From: Lachnospiraceae bacterium
Lineage (GTDB): Bacteria > Bacillota > Clostridia > Lachnospirales > Lachnospiraceae
Length of the DNA: 64,000 bases
Assembly: GCA_017399685.1 (NCBI GenBank)
Contig: JAFQBM010000027.1
Coordinates: 45,133 to 109,132, forward strand
Direction: 5' to 3'
Part shown: in pieces, positions 9,533 through 18,970 of the stretch
Numbering within the stretch: position 1 is the stretch's first letter
Layout of the letters: each line of letters opens with the position of its first letter
Position numbers and translations under genes: made by a program
Notes under the pieces: model-generated
Seen by the model: only the letters and a program-made list of their open reading frames with translations
What the model was told of the DNA's origin: nothing
Database searches by the model: none

Positions 9533-10123
9533 TTATTTCTTTTTATTCTTTGGACCAGTTCTTCTTTTAAATATTTTCCTGTTCCTTCTTTTTATTCTAG
9601 GAACTAGTTCCTCTTTTAAATATTTTAGTGTTTTTTCTTCTCCTTTTTCTGCTAGCATATGCAGAAGTTTTTCTAATAAACGTTTCGTATCCGGATGCAG
9701 ACTGTAATGGTCACGTCCCTTTAAGTAATAGTCCAACGGAAAATCATCTTTATAATTTCCCCGGTTATAATTTTTACTTGCTGCCACCCGGTCCAGAAAC
9801 ATCTCAACCACGTATTTTTTCGGCATCTTACAGCCCGTAAGATGATTTACACCAGGAACATAATCCGTCCAAAATTCCCAGTGATGCTTATTTCTTCCTT
9901 TGTGATGCAGCCAGGCTGAAGAAAATCCTTTTTCTTCTCGTTCTGCATTGTTGGGACTGCGTTTTCCTGCCTGATAATACTTCGCACCTATGATAAATTC
10001 GCTGGGTGTATATTTTGACAAATCATGCAATAATCCCTGTTTATATAATCCAACCTTAAAACAATATTTCATTACCATGAATTTATGTCGGTTAATGGTT
10101 CTTAAATGTCCTAATATATCCAC
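9533..10123 (-). CDS. DUF5662 family protein
   Basis: Uncharacterised cytoplasmic protein of 196 residues that I match to DUF5662. Conserved-looking features are LLHDLSKYTPSEF near residue 32 and the histidine-rich WLHHKGRNKHHWEFW near residue 71. These resemble a metal site in a helical, HD-like fold; a metal role is inference. The C-terminus is very basic and ends in poly-Lys. The start is a GTG with AAGGA 9 nt upstream. It stands alone between the palindrome and the ylmH-like gene. Confidence 0.75.
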   Translation of the reverse strand: MDILGHLRTINRHKFMVMKYCFKVGLYKQGLLHDLSKYTPSEFIIGAKYYQAGKRSPNNAEREEKGFSSAWLHHKGRNKHHWEFWTDYVPGVNHLTGCKMPKKYVVEMFLDRVAASKNYNRGNYKDDFPLDYYLKGRDHYSLHPDTKRLLEKLLHMLAEKGEEKTLKYLKEELVPRIKRRNRKIFKRRTGPKNKKK

Positions 10124-10208
10124 TGTTCTTCGTCCTTTTTCCTTTTATTTATTCATCTTATCACATATTTTTAGAAACTGCAAACCTCAGAAAAAATACA
10201 CTCATCTT

Positions 10209-10961
10209 TTAAACATATCGGTCATAAACTACCATAATTTTTCCTTTTTTTGTTTCTCCACAAATATGTTTGAAACAGATTTTTCCAAATCCCCTCACAC
10301 TAATGATACTACCTTCTTTTACCTTGACACTGTTATTCTCCACCACAGCATAATCCATAAATACCTTTTTACTTCGAAAATATTCTAAAACTTCTTTTCT
10401 GGAAAGTTTAAACACCGCACAAATCAACGCATCCAGCCGCAGTGAAGCAACGATTACTTTTTCTTCTTTTAATGTAGGACTTAATTCCGGCAGGGATAAG
10501 TCTGCCACTTCACACTTTACATTGGTATTTCTGACCTTTTCAAGGTGTTCTATGATAAATTCTGTAATACTGCTTTCACAATATACATATGCAAACTTAT
10601 CCTTTACCATAATATCTCCGATTACATCCCTCTCTATGCCAAGATGCATAATAGCACCAAGAACATCTCTATGAGAAAAATCCTTCGCAAACTTTAGCAA
10701 CAAGGGAGAAATCTTAATTAATTGAATCGGAAATTCCCCTTCATACCCCAACTCCTGCGGATTTCCAAATCCTATCATTTTTCTTTCACAGTTTTCATTT
10801 CCTCCAAACACCTGATAAGCAAAAGAAGCAAAGTCCTCTTTTTTCGCTAGAAAACAGCTAAGTTCCTCTGGATTTAAAAAATGCGTATAGGTATACAAAT
10901 TATTCCGATAGGATTTTTCAGCCAAATCCATAATTCGTTTTAATAACCATTCCTGTTCCAT
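10209..10961 (-). CDS. ylmH: YlmH-like S4-domain RNA-binding protein
   Basis: RNA-binding protein of the YlmH family. In Bacillus the gene sits in the division cluster, and the protein has been linked to ribosome-associated handling of stalled peptidyl-tRNA. An N-terminal region of about 165 residues precedes a C-terminal S4 domain starting at LRLDALICAVFKLSR. The start is placed at the ATG preceded by GGAGG 5 nt upstream, 12 nt inside a TTG. No sepF or divIVA neighbours are present, so the usual context is absent. Confidence 0.85.
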   Translation of the reverse strand: MEQEWLLKRIMDLAEKSYRNNLYTYTHFLNPEELSCFLAKKEDFASFAYQVFGGNENCERKMIGFGNPQELGYEGEFPIQLIKISPLLLKFAKDFSHRDVLGAIMHLGIERDVIGDIMVKDKFAYVYCESSITEFIIEHLEKVRNTNVKCEVADLSLPELSPTLKEEKVIVASLRLDALICAVFKLSRKEVLEYFRSKKVFMDYAVVENNSVKVKEGSIISVRGFGKICFKHICGETKKGKIMVVYDRYV

Positions 10962-11056
10962 CTTTTCCTCCAATCACTTTTTAAAAATCTTCCAGCATGC
11001 TTCATTTCCTTTGTTTTATTTACCAGAGCAATTATGGAATTTCCCAATAAAGTACA

Positions 11057-11112
11057 ATAAGCTGATGTAAACTTAACCGGAAACATTCACGGCTATAGAC
11101 ACATCAGCTTAT
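11057..11112. terminator. Stem-loop downstream of the AI-2E permease gene
   Basis: A perfect 12-bp inverted repeat (11057-11068 with 11101-11112) has a 32-nt loop. It lies just after the permease stop on the minus strand. The trailing T-run is weak, so it may be an RNA-stabilising hairpin rather than an intrinsic terminator. Confidence 0.45.
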
Positions 11113-11162
11113 CCAATTCATTTTTCCTGCGTAAACTGCCCATTATCTAAATATATCCCGAT

Positions 11163-12506
11163 TTAATAATGGCTGGTTTCTTTCGGCATACCCTTTTTTT
11201 CTAATTTTGCCTCTACCACGCGTTTAATCAGATAATAGATTACCGCAAAGGTAGGAACACCGATTAACATACCGATAAAACCAAATAATCCGCCACTTAC
11301 CAGGATAGCAAAGATAACCCAGAAAGGAGATAATCCAGTGGAATCTCCTAAAATCATAGGACCAATCACATTTCCATCCAACTGTTGAAGCAAAATAATA
11401 AATATTCCTAAATAAATTCCTGTTTTAAAATCAACCAGCATAATCAAAACTACACAAGGAATTCCTCCAATAAATGGTCCAAAGAAAGGAATTACATTGG
11501 TTACACCTACGATTACACTAATTAACATCTTATACTTTTCCAAATCCATAAAGGAAACACCTGCATAGCAGAGCATACCAATAATAAAGGAGTCAATCAA
11601 CTTACCATTGATAAATCCACTATAGGTTCTATGACAATGCTGCATGATTTCAAATAATACACTAGCTTTCTTTTGTGGTAAGAACGCGTAACACATTTTC
11701 CTTCCTACACTTACAAAATGATCCTTGCTTGCCATAACATAAATAGCAACAAAAATACCAATAAAAAAGTTCTTTAAAACATTGAACACACTGATTAAGC
11801 CGGAAGTAAAAGAAACAGCAATCACATTTAATGTATTTAACAGCTCTGTCTGCATCCAGTTTTCCACATAAATAACAGAGGAGTTAAGCAAATCATTTAC
11901 CGTCCGGTTAAATTCTGTATCTTCTGAAAATTTATTATTTGCCCAACTGACTAATTTATTCATTTTATCCGGAAGCTCCACAATAATGTCCTGAGCACTG
12001 GATATAAACTGTGGTACTACTGTCATTACTAAAAAAGCAACAATAAAGATACCAATACAGATGGATAGTAAAATACCCATGTTTTTAGCAAATCTACGGT
12101 ATTTCGCTCCTGGTTCTTTTTTTAACTTCAGTATCCTGCTCTCCATAAACTTTTCAATAGGATTCAGTAAATACGCCATTACAATTCCCAGTATAATTGG
12201 CTGTAATACACTGATGGCCTCATCTACAAGAACTGCTACCTTGTCAATTCGAAATAAAAAGAAGAAAAAAATCATAGAAAGGGCAATCACGAAAAAACTT
12301 CCTATATTCTTTTTGGTTAATCTCCAATTAAAAGAGTTCGTCTGTTCGTTTCCCTCCACCAGAATTACCTGGGTATCAGGATTACTATTTTGAAAATTTA
12401 TATTTTCTGCTTCTTCCTCTGGGCCAGTCTCTCTTAACAAAGTTCCAGTTTGTCCAGTTTCCTTTATATCCACATTTACATTATTTTCTCGTTCTTCCTT
12501 TGCCAT
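11163..12506 (-). CDS. AI-2E family (UPF0118) transporter
   Basis: Polytopic membrane protein of the AI-2 exporter-like/PerM superfamily with about eight hydrophobic helices. A hydrophilic N-terminal tail of about 70 residues comes first, then two helices, an extracytoplasmic loop (about residues 170-235), and the conserved C-terminal block including GVTNVIPFFGPFIGG and GLFGFIGMLIGVP. The start is the ATG with GGAG 7 nt upstream; the GTG one codon earlier falls in the spacer. The substrate is unknown, since members export AI-2 or exchange ions. It follows the yfbR gene by 80 bp. Confidence 0.88.
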   Translation of the reverse strand: MAKEERENNVNVDIKETGQTGTLLRETGPEEEAENINFQNSNPDTQVILVEGNEQTNSFNWRLTKKNIGSFFVIALSMIFFFFLFRIDKVAVLVDEAISVLQPIILGIVMAYLLNPIEKFMESRILKLKKEPGAKYRRFAKNMGILLSICIGIFIVAFLVMTVVPQFISSAQDIIVELPDKMNKLVSWANNKFSEDTEFNRTVNDLLNSSVIYVENWMQTELLNTLNVIAVSFTSGLISVFNVLKNFFIGIFVAIYVMASKDHFVSVGRKMCYAFLPQKKASVLFEIMQHCHRTYSGFINGKLIDSFIIGMLCYAGVSFMDLEKYKMLISVIVGVTNVIPFFGPFIGGIPCVVLIMLVDFKTGIYLGIFIILLQQLDGNVIGPMILGDSTGLSPFWVIFAILVSGGLFGFIGMLIGVPTFAVIYYLIKRVVEAKLEKKGMPKETSHY

Positions 12507-12586
12507 CACTTTGCTCCTGCCATTTCATAATATTTGAGAACATGATATTTTGACTTCTTACTACCTATGAGTTGTTTTCTCAGATT

Positions 12587-13186
12587 TCATACCTCCAGAT
12601 TACTTCCCTGACTTAATTCATCTAAAGTCTTTCCATATGCTGGCAAAAACTCTGTCATAAAAATTTTAACTTCTTCTGATTGTATTTCTTTTAACTGCTC
12701 ATATATCGTGTTCTTTGCCGTTGAAAATTCTTTATTTCCTGCGTTTTCCTCTTCAATGCACTTAATATAGGCAGAAAGCTTATCTGCCCCCTTCACCAGT
12801 TTCCAAAGTGCTGCATCTTCTTCCTTTGTGAAAAAAATGCTGTCATAGGATTTCCGCATATCCTCCGGCAACATGCAAAGTAACTTTTCACAAGCTACTT
12901 TTTCCACCTCTTTATAAGCATCTTTTATCTTATCATTGGCATATTTCACAGGAGTTGGCATATCTCCTGTAATAATTTCATTGGCATCATGATAAAGTCC
13001 TATCAGAGCTGCTTTTTCAGCATTATAATTCTTCCCTAATCGTTTATTTCCTATTACAGCCAACGCATGAGCCAGCATACTGACTTCCATGGAATGCTCG
13101 CTAATGGTTTCCTGTCTTGCATTACGCATCAACGCCCACCGCTCGATATACTTCATTCTTGACATCATTGCAAAAAACTGATTCAT
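12587..13186 (-). CDS. yfbR: HD-domain 5'-deoxynucleotidase, YfbR family
   Basis: Metal-dependent phosphohydrolase that removes phosphate from deoxyribonucleoside 5'-monophosphates. The HD metal residues are visible as SEHS near residue 30, YHDANE near residue 67 and the later KGADKL aspartate. PTPVKY and AYIKCIEEE also match the E. coli enzyme along the whole length, as does the size of 199 residues. It begins 14 bp after the preceding gene, so it is probably co-transcribed with the YiiX-like and DUF2225 genes. Confidence 0.9.
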   Translation of the reverse strand: MNQFFAMMSRMKYIERWALMRNARQETISEHSMEVSMLAHALAVIGNKRLGKNYNAEKAALIGLYHDANEIITGDMPTPVKYANDKIKDAYKEVEKVACEKLLCMLPEDMRKSYDSIFFTKEEDAALWKLVKGADKLSAYIKCIEEENAGNKEFSTAKNTIYEQLKEIQSEEVKIFMTEFLPAYGKTLDELSQGSNLEV

Positions 13187-13200
13187 TCTTCCTTCGTCTC

Positions 13201-13896
13201 CTAATGCAATACTAAATCATTCAGATGAACATTGGCAAAATCAAAGGCATTCACAGTAAAATTCTCAAAATCCAAAGTATGAATTTCATTGGTTAAGATA
13301 TCCCAGTTTTTCGGTACCCAGGAGCTTCTGTAATTTCTGATTTTTCCTTTATATATTCTTGATAATTTCGGACATAGTCTAAAATCTTTTGGTCGTACCA
13401 GACCACAGTTTTTATGAAATAAATCAATGCCACTTTTCTCAAGTATATATGCCACAAACTGTGAACAAAAATACTGGGTTTTCCGTTCTACCGGTCTATG
13501 TATCATAGCACCTACAATTCCAAGATAATTATAGGTATAGATATCCTGATTATCTTTAAATACCTGTATCTCCTGCTTTAATCTTTCGTATTGCTGGTCA
13601 CTTACTTCTAATGCGTAAATACTGCACTTGGTTTCTTTAAATTTACCAAATACGCCCGCTTCAATATCTTCCTTGATAAATCCATTGTCCCAAGGATTAT
13701 TTACTTTCTTTCTTGCGAAGCTATACATTTCCCTTAACTCTACATCCAAAGCAATGGATGCGTGGGCATAAGGTTCTCTGGTATACCATCGAATCATTTT
13801 AGCAGGAAATGTAGATGTCTGAGACAAAACTAAAAATACATATTTTCTCTCATCTGGCTGTTTTTGTGAATGATTATGAAATTTTATTTTACTCAT
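13201..13896 (-). CDS. YiiX-like permuted papain-fold (NlpC/P60-like) protein
   Basis: Predicted cytoplasmic protein of 231 residues in the circularly permuted papain-fold amidase group. The permuted order shows as a catalytic-type His early (PYAHASIAL, about residue 45) and a Cys later (YFCSQFVAYIL, about residue 147). It has no signal peptide or membrane helix, so it is unlikely to act on the cell wall from outside. Substrates in this group range from lipids to peptides and cannot be assigned. The basic N-terminus (KIKFHNHSQK) is unusual. Confidence 0.72.
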   Translation of the reverse strand: MSKIKFHNHSQKQPDERKYVFLVLSQTSTFPAKMIRWYTREPYAHASIALDVELREMYSFARKKVNNPWDNGFIKEDIEAGVFGKFKETKCSIYALEVSDQQYERLKQEIQVFKDNQDIYTYNYLGIVGAMIHRPVERKTQYFCSQFVAYILEKSGIDLFHKNCGLVRPKDFRLCPKLSRIYKGKIRNYRSSWVPKNWDILTNEIHTLDFENFTVNAFDFANVHLNDLVLH

Positions 13897-13915
13897 GATT
13901 CTGATTCCTCTGTTC

Positions 13916-14773
13916 CTATCCCTGTTTTGCTAATTTTTCTTCTTTGCTTACAAGCTCTTTTAAATCCCTCATCTTATTCTTAATCCGTTCCGGTGCAGCC
14001 TTATCCACTAAAATATTGCTAATCCAACGTTTTGCCGTCTGGTACTGCCCACATCTTCTGCAAATATCCGCCATAATACACATAAGCGTTACCTGATCCA
14101 TACCACACATTGGAAAAGGTTCGTTCGAAAATGCTGCATCAAATCCCGAATAAGCATTTACTAATAAAGCATGTTCTTCTTTTTGCAGTTCAATTGCAAT
14201 CTGTCTTGCTTTACTTCCGTCTGTGGAAATATTATCTCTTTTGCCCCTTAACATCCAGGCAAGTTTTAGACAGGTATATGCTTTTTCACTGTCTTTTCCA
14301 CCCTTTACCACGGTACAAAGCAATGCCAGTTTATGCCTTAAAATCGCCTCATCATAGGAATATACTTCCAAATCATTGTTAATCCCTCTAAAACTAGGGG
14401 TGATTTTTTCTTTTACCAGTTTTGCCTGACGAGACATAATGCTGGAAAAAAACTTCGACAATGCTGCATAACCACACTTCTCACAAACCACTGCATCGTA
14501 TTTTAAAGGATCCATTTTTTCATAAATCGGTCTTAAATCTGTATCAATCCCAGATGTCCGAAGTTTTCCAAGCCGGACGGCTAATACTCTATTTTCATGG
14601 TCGCAAATCGGGCATTGATATGTTTTTAGATAAAGCATGTCTTTTTCATGAAACTCTTCTACTTTTTCTTCTTTCTCTGTTCCCTGTTCCTTCTTTTCTT
14701 CGAATATCTTGACTTCGTCTAATGAATCAAATCCTAGTGCTTCCAGGCCAGAAAATAAATTCATATCCCCCAT
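13916..14773 (-). CDS. DUF2225 zinc-ribbon protein
   Basis: Uncharacterised cytoplasmic protein. Two Cys pairs, CPIC and CEKCGY, about 50 residues apart, suggest a zinc ribbon and match DUF2225. The C-terminal two thirds look alpha-helical, like TPR-type scaffolds. The ATG at 14773 is chosen because GGAGGT lies 7 nt upstream; a TTG 15 nt earlier overlaps that site. The gene leads the DUF2225, YiiX-like and YfbR run, all with gaps under 20 bp. Function unknown. Confidence 0.8.
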   Translation of the reverse strand: MGDMNLFSGLEALGFDSLDEVKIFEEKKEQGTEKEEKVEEFHEKDMLYLKTYQCPICDHENRVLAVRLGKLRTSGIDTDLRPIYEKMDPLKYDAVVCEKCGYAALSKFFSSIMSRQAKLVKEKITPSFRGINNDLEVYSYDEAILRHKLALLCTVVKGGKDSEKAYTCLKLAWMLRGKRDNISTDGSKARQIAIELQKEEHALLVNAYSGFDAAFSNEPFPMCGMDQVTLMCIMADICRRCGQYQTAKRWISNILVDKAAPERIKNKMRDLKELVSKEEKLAKQG

Positions 14774-14899
14774 CACCAATACCTCCAATATTTATCTTAC
14801 ATTCACGAATAAACTTGCATTACTAAATTCTCTTTGTATTGTAAGCACCTTGTTTCGAAACCGTGTCTGCAAAAAGCTACCGGTTCTAACTGTTACAAT

Positions 14900-16558
14900 T
14901 TACTTTTTATATGAGCTTTTTAACGAAACAATTCGGTTAAACACAAGATTTCCTTCCTTGCTGTCTTTTGTATCTACGCAAAAATATCCATGACGTAAGA
15001 ACTGGAATCTCTCTAATGGTTTTGCATCCTTTAATGCTGGTTCCATATAGCATTCTTTCATTACTACCAAAGAATTCGGATTTAAATTCAATGAACCGTC
15101 CTCATTTAATTTTCCTTTTTCTTCATCAATGATATTTTCATATAATCTTACTTCCGCTTTTACTGCCTGAGAAGCATCTACCCAATGAATGGTTCCTTTT
15201 ACTTTTCTTTCTGCGAATCCGCTTCCACTCTTAGTCGCAGGGTCGTAGGTACAATGTACTTCTACTACATTACCATTTTCATCTTTGACAAAATCAGTAC
15301 AAGTAACAAAATACGCATTCTTTAAACGAACTTCATTTCCTGGGAACAATCTGAAATACTTCTTTGGAGGTTCTTCCATAAAGTCTTCTCTTTCAATATA
15401 AAGCACTTTCGAGAATGGAACCTGACGTTTTCCCATTTCTTCATTTTCCTGATTATTTTCCACGTCAAGATATTCTACCTGATTTTCCGGATAATTATCA
15501 ATCACCAGTTTAATCGGATCTAACACTGCCATCATACGATTACACTTCATTTTTAAATCTTCACGGATACAATATTCAAACATGGCATAATCCGATGAAC
15601 TTTGCGCCTTAGATACTCCGGATAATTCCATAAACATCTGAATGGATTCTTTGGTAAATCCTCTTCTTCTAAGGGCACTTAATGACACCAGACGAGGGTC
15701 ATCCCAACCATCTACAATGCCATCTTCTACCAATTTTTTAATGTATCTCTTACCGGTGATTACATTGGTAAGGTACAACTTGGCAAATTCAATCTGTTTT
15801 GGCTTGTTTTCAAATTCCAATTCATTGATAACCCAATCGTAAAGTGGTCTGTGGTCTTCAAATTCCAAAGTACAAATAGAATGAGTCACTCCTTCCACTG
15901 CATCTTCAATCGGATGAGCGAAATCATACATTGGATAAATACACCATTTATCCTTGGTATTATGGTGAGACATACGGGCAACACGATAAATAACAGGATC
16001 TCTCATGTTAATGTTACCGGAAGCCATATCTATCTTTGCACGCAATACCTTAGAACCATCTTCGAATTCCCCATTCTTCATTCTTTCAAATAAATCCAGA
16101 TTTTCTTCAATGGAACGGTTACGATAAGGACTTTCTTTCCCCGGTTCCTTTAACGTTCCTCTATATTCACGAATCTCATCTGCAGATAAGTCACAAACAT
16201 ATGCCTTTCCTTTTTTGATTAACTTTACTGCTCCTTCATACATGGCATCAAAATAATCAGAGGCATAAAAAAGATGGTCTTCAAAATCTGCCCCCAGCCA
16301 TTCTACATCTTTTCGAATGGATTCTACAAATTCTGTTTTCTCTTTCATAGGATTGGTATCATCAAATCTTAAATTAAACTGACCGCCATATTTCTTTGCC
16401 AGACCATAATTTAATAAGATGGATTTAGCATGTCCAATATGAAGGTAACCATTTGGTTCCGGCGGGAAACGGGTTACAATCTTGGTACATTTTCCTTCTT
16501 CTAAATCTTTCTCGATGATTTGTTCTATAAAATTCTTTGATACTACTTCATTTTCCAT
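14900..16558 (-). CDS. glnS: Glutaminyl-tRNA synthetase
   Basis: Class I aminoacyl-tRNA synthetase charging tRNA-Gln. The HIGH motif is [14 protein letters not shown] near residue 34, and [17 protein letters not shown] marks the GlnRS branch rather than GluRS. The beta-barrel anticodon domain fills the last 200 residues. At 552 residues it has normal length. The usual MSKRKL signature loop is replaced by TGKRYI near residue 271, keeping the Lys-Arg pair. A direct use of GlnRS implies charging without, or alongside, the GatCAB amidation route. Confidence 0.93.
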   Translation of the reverse strand: MENEVVSKNFIEQIIEKDLEEGKCTKIVTRFPPEPNGYLHIGHAKSILLNYGLAKKYGGQFNLRFDDTNPMKEKTEFVESIRKDVEWLGADFEDHLFYASDYFDAMYEGAVKLIKKGKAYVCDLSADEIREYRGTLKEPGKESPYRNRSIEENLDLFERMKNGEFEDGSKVLRAKIDMASGNINMRDPVIYRVARMSHHNTKDKWCIYPMYDFAHPIEDAVEGVTHSICTLEFEDHRPLYDWVINELEFENKPKQIEFAKLYLTNVITGKRYIKKLVEDGIVDGWDDPRLVSLSALRRRGFTKESIQMFMELSGVSKAQSSSDYAMFEYCIREDLKMKCNRMMAVLDPIKLVIDNYPENQVEYLDVENNQENEEMGKRQVPFSKVLYIEREDFMEEPPKKYFRLFPGNEVRLKNAYFVTCTDFVKDENGNVVEVHCTYDPATKSGSGFAERKVKGTIHWVDASQAVKAEVRLYENIIDEEKGKLNEDGSLNLNPNSLVVMKECYMEPALKDAKPLERFQFLRHGYFCVDTKDSKEGNLVFNRIVSLKSSYKK

Positions 16559-16583
16559 GATATTTTCTCCTAATTACATATCG

Positions 16584-16605
16584 TGCATTACGGTTTATGC
16601 ATTAC
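16584..16605. repeat. Short direct repeat in the glnS leader
   Basis: TGCATTAC occurs twice (16584-16591 and 16598-16605) with a 14-bp period, between the glnS start and its presumed promoter. Each copy also contains half of a TGCAT/ATGCA dyad. It could be an operator or chance. Confidence 0.35.
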
Positions 16606-16744
16606 TGGCAACGCACCTTTTATTTTTAAGTTCACTTTCTCATAATCTCCATTTTAACATGAATTGGTATATATTGAAAGAGATTTTTTTATGAAATATG
16701 AAAAAATGAATGGATTGAAAGTTTTTTGCTCATTGATATATGCA

Positions 16745-16777
16745 AAAGGGACACTTATTTATGTGAAGTGTCCCTTT
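16745..16777 (-). terminator. Intrinsic terminator of the flotillin operon
   Basis: A perfect 12-bp stem (16745-16756 with 16766-16777) with a 9-nt loop is followed on the minus strand by TTTT. It lies about 25 bp beyond the flotillin stop codon. Confidence 0.85.
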
Positions 16778-16802
16778 AACTATGACTATAAGTCATCTTC
16801 AT

Positions 16803-18392
16803 TTATTCTATTGTCTTCTCTGATTCTTTTGCAATCTGAACCATAGGTGCTTCCACACCGGTAACATTTATATTTCTGGTTACCTGTGCATCGTAACCTT
16901 TCGCCTTAATCAAATCGCTTAAATCCACTCCTGTTACTTCCTTCATGGATTCAAACACCTGAGCCATAACTCCCGTTACATTTCCGGCAACATTACCTAC
17001 ACCGTTTCCATTTCCATTGTCCATAATTAAAATCTTATCAATTTGTGATAATGGCTGTGCAATCTTTCCTGCCATATCCGGTAATACCTGAATTAACATT
17101 TCTGCAACTGCGGCACCTGTATATTGCTGGTAAGCTTCCGCTTTCTTCTGCATGGCTTCTGCTTCTGCGATACCTTTGGCACGAATGGCTTCTGCCTCTG
17201 CCTTACCTTTTTGGCTGATAACATCCGCTTCTGCCTGACCAGTGGTTTTAATGGCTTCTGCCTCTGCCATTGCTCTAACTTTCTGAGCTTCTGCTTCTGC
17301 GATAGCAAATTTCTTCTTCGCTTCTGCCTCTGCTTCTGCCTGGGCAATCTTACGATACTTTTCAGAATCTGCCATGGTTTGTTGCTTTTCTTTTTCTGCA
17401 ATGGCAGGTTCTACTACTTCTGCACGAAGACTTTCTTTCTTACGTTCTGCCTGCTTTTGAGCAAGTTCGATATTTTTTTGTTCCTTTACGATATCGATTT
17501 GCACCTGAGCGGCTTCGATATCTTTTTGTCTTTCCTGTTTTAATAATTCTGCATCTAACTGGGCTGCAATGACTTCCTTCTGGGTAATATTCTTTTGAAT
17601 ATCGTAAGCAGCATCTGCCTTCGCTTTCGCAGCCTGTTGTTCCTGCATATAGGATGCTTCTTGTACCTGTTTTAACTTGTTCGCTTCTGCAATTTCTGTT
17701 TCTGCCTGTAATCTTGCCTGTTCACCGGCACGTCTTGCTTTTGAAGTTTCAATCTGAGCTTCTCTGTTCGCTTCTGCTTTCGCAATTTCTGCATCCTTTT
17801 TCTTTTCTGCAATCTGCTTTACACCTAATGCCTGTATGTATCCATTCGTATCGTTGATATCTTTAATGGTGAAGACTTTTACTTCCAAGCCCATTTCCAT
17901 TAATTCTGTACCAACCACTTCCTGTACTTTAGAAGCAAAGGTCTCTCTGTCTCGGTAAATTTCTTCTACTGTCATGGTAGAAACGATTTCACGTAACTTA
18001 CCTTCCAAAACATTGGTGGCAGTATTCTTAATGGATGCCTCAATCTGAGTCTCATTCTTTCCAGTAAACTGCTCAATAGCATTAAAAATCGCAGTCTGTT
18101 CATTCTTTACCTTAATAACTGCGGTACCTACCACTGCAATCGGTACACCCTGAGAGGACATACTCTCCTCTGTTACTACATCAATCTGAATGTTACCAAG
18201 GGAAATATAATCGATTCGTTCCAAAACCGGAATGACCAATCCACCACCACCAGTAATAATCTTCTTTCTAAGACCGGTAACTACTGCCGCCTTATCCTGT
18301 GGAACCTTTTTCCACATAGAAAGGATGACAGAAAGAATGACAAACACTCCAATGACAACTAAAACTACTGCAATCAATTCGTTTAAATCCAT
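16803..18392 (-). CDS. floT: Flotillin-like SPFH membrane scaffold protein
   Basis: Membrane-microdomain scaffold similar to FloT/YuaG. An N-terminal hydrophobic segment (ELIAVVLVVIGVFVILSV) is followed by an SPFH/Band-7 domain to about residue 200. A long Ala/Glu/Lys coiled coil with EAEA repeats runs to about residue 440, then a C-terminal flotillin tail with TGVDLSDLIKAKG. The start is the ATG preceded by GAGGAGG 8 nt upstream; an in-frame codon 30 nt earlier has no such site. The NfeD-like partner gene is 23 bp upstream, as in Bacillus. Confidence 0.92.
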   Translation of the reverse strand: MDLNELIAVVLVVIGVFVILSVILSMWKKVPQDKAAVVTGLRKKIITGGGGLVIPVLERIDYISLGNIQIDVVTEESMSSQGVPIAVVGTAVIKVKNEQTAIFNAIEQFTGKNETQIEASIKNTATNVLEGKLREIVSTMTVEEIYRDRETFASKVQEVVGTELMEMGLEVKVFTIKDINDTNGYIQALGVKQIAEKKKDAEIAKAEANREAQIETSKARRAGEQARLQAETEIAEANKLKQVQEASYMQEQQAAKAKADAAYDIQKNITQKEVIAAQLDAELLKQERQKDIEAAQVQIDIVKEQKNIELAQKQAERKKESLRAEVVEPAIAEKEKQQTMADSEKYRKIAQAEAEAEAKKKFAIAEAEAQKVRAMAEAEAIKTTGQAEADVISQKGKAEAEAIRAKGIAEAEAMQKKAEAYQQYTGAAVAEMLIQVLPDMAGKIAQPLSQIDKILIMDNGNGNGVGNVAGNVTGVMAQVFESMKEVTGVDLSDLIKAKGYDAQVTRNINVTGVEAPMVQIAKESEKTIE

Positions 18393-18415
18393 ACTGTAAT
18401 TCCTCCTCACATTTT

Positions 18416-18970
18416 TTAACACTCTTTTGGTTTTACAATCGCCATTTTTTCCTGAAATTCTACGATAGTAACAATGGTATCCTGGCTGATTTTTTGCTTA
18501 GGATTCTGGGCTTTCGCCGGATAGGTACTGGTGATTCCGTCATAGGTAGAAACACTGATAGCACCAAATCCACCTTCTACAATGGTATGAATCACCTTTG
18601 CATCAAACAAAAGCAACTGCTCTTTTGAATAGGTCGTATGCTCCACTTTTCGTAATTTACGAATCAAAGTCTGGACTACCACCGCTGCCAGATAAGCAAA
18701 TCCTATTCCAATCAAATTCACAAATAAGAAGTTATCTCCATCATAAAGAAAGGTTCCAAGTAATCCATAAATTAACAATCCGGTACAGATACTATTTATG
18801 GACAATGGCAATAAGCAAATCGTGGTATCACCTATTTCAAATCCCGCATCCATATCAAAGTCAATGAAATCAAACACACCATCAAATGCATCCGCAATTC
18901 CACTAAACACTAATGTAAGAAGCGGAATCACACAACCAATGATAAGGCAGATTAAAAAGACTTTTTCCAT
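18416..18970 (-). CDS. NfeD/YuaF-like membrane protein, flotillin partner
   Basis: Membrane protein of about 184 residues with an N-terminal helix, a short acidic extracytoplasmic loop rich in Phe and Asp, two to three further helices and a C-terminal soluble domain of about 75 residues resembling the OB fold of NfeD proteins. YuaF works with FloT in Bacillus; the same order here supports that role. Three in-frame starts (GTG, ATG, ATG) are crowded together. The last is preferred because AGGGG lies 8-9 nt before it. Confidence 0.78.
   Translation of the reverse strand: MEKVFLICLIIGCVIPLLTLVFSGIADAFDGVFDFIDFDMDAGFEIGDTTICLLPLSINSICTGLLIYGLLGTFLYDGDNFLFVNLIGIGFAYLAAVVVQTLIRKLRKVEHTTYSKEQLLLFDAKVIHTIVEGGFGAISVSTYDGITSTYPAKAQNPKQKISQDTIVTIVEFQEKMAIVKPKEC

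Noticed and set aside
14830..14890. Palindrome GTTTCGAAAC after the glnS stop
   Set aside because: Ten bases only, without T-run; too weak to call a terminator.
16664..16846. 60-residue rightward frame near the flotillin 3' end
   Set aside because: It runs through the flotillin terminator and into the end of that gene; no promoter or homology.
17124..17543. 139-residue open frame opposite the flotillin coiled coil
   Set aside because: It is an antisense shadow of repetitive Ala/Glu codons with a Phe/Leu/Cys-rich, unnatural composition and no ribosome site.
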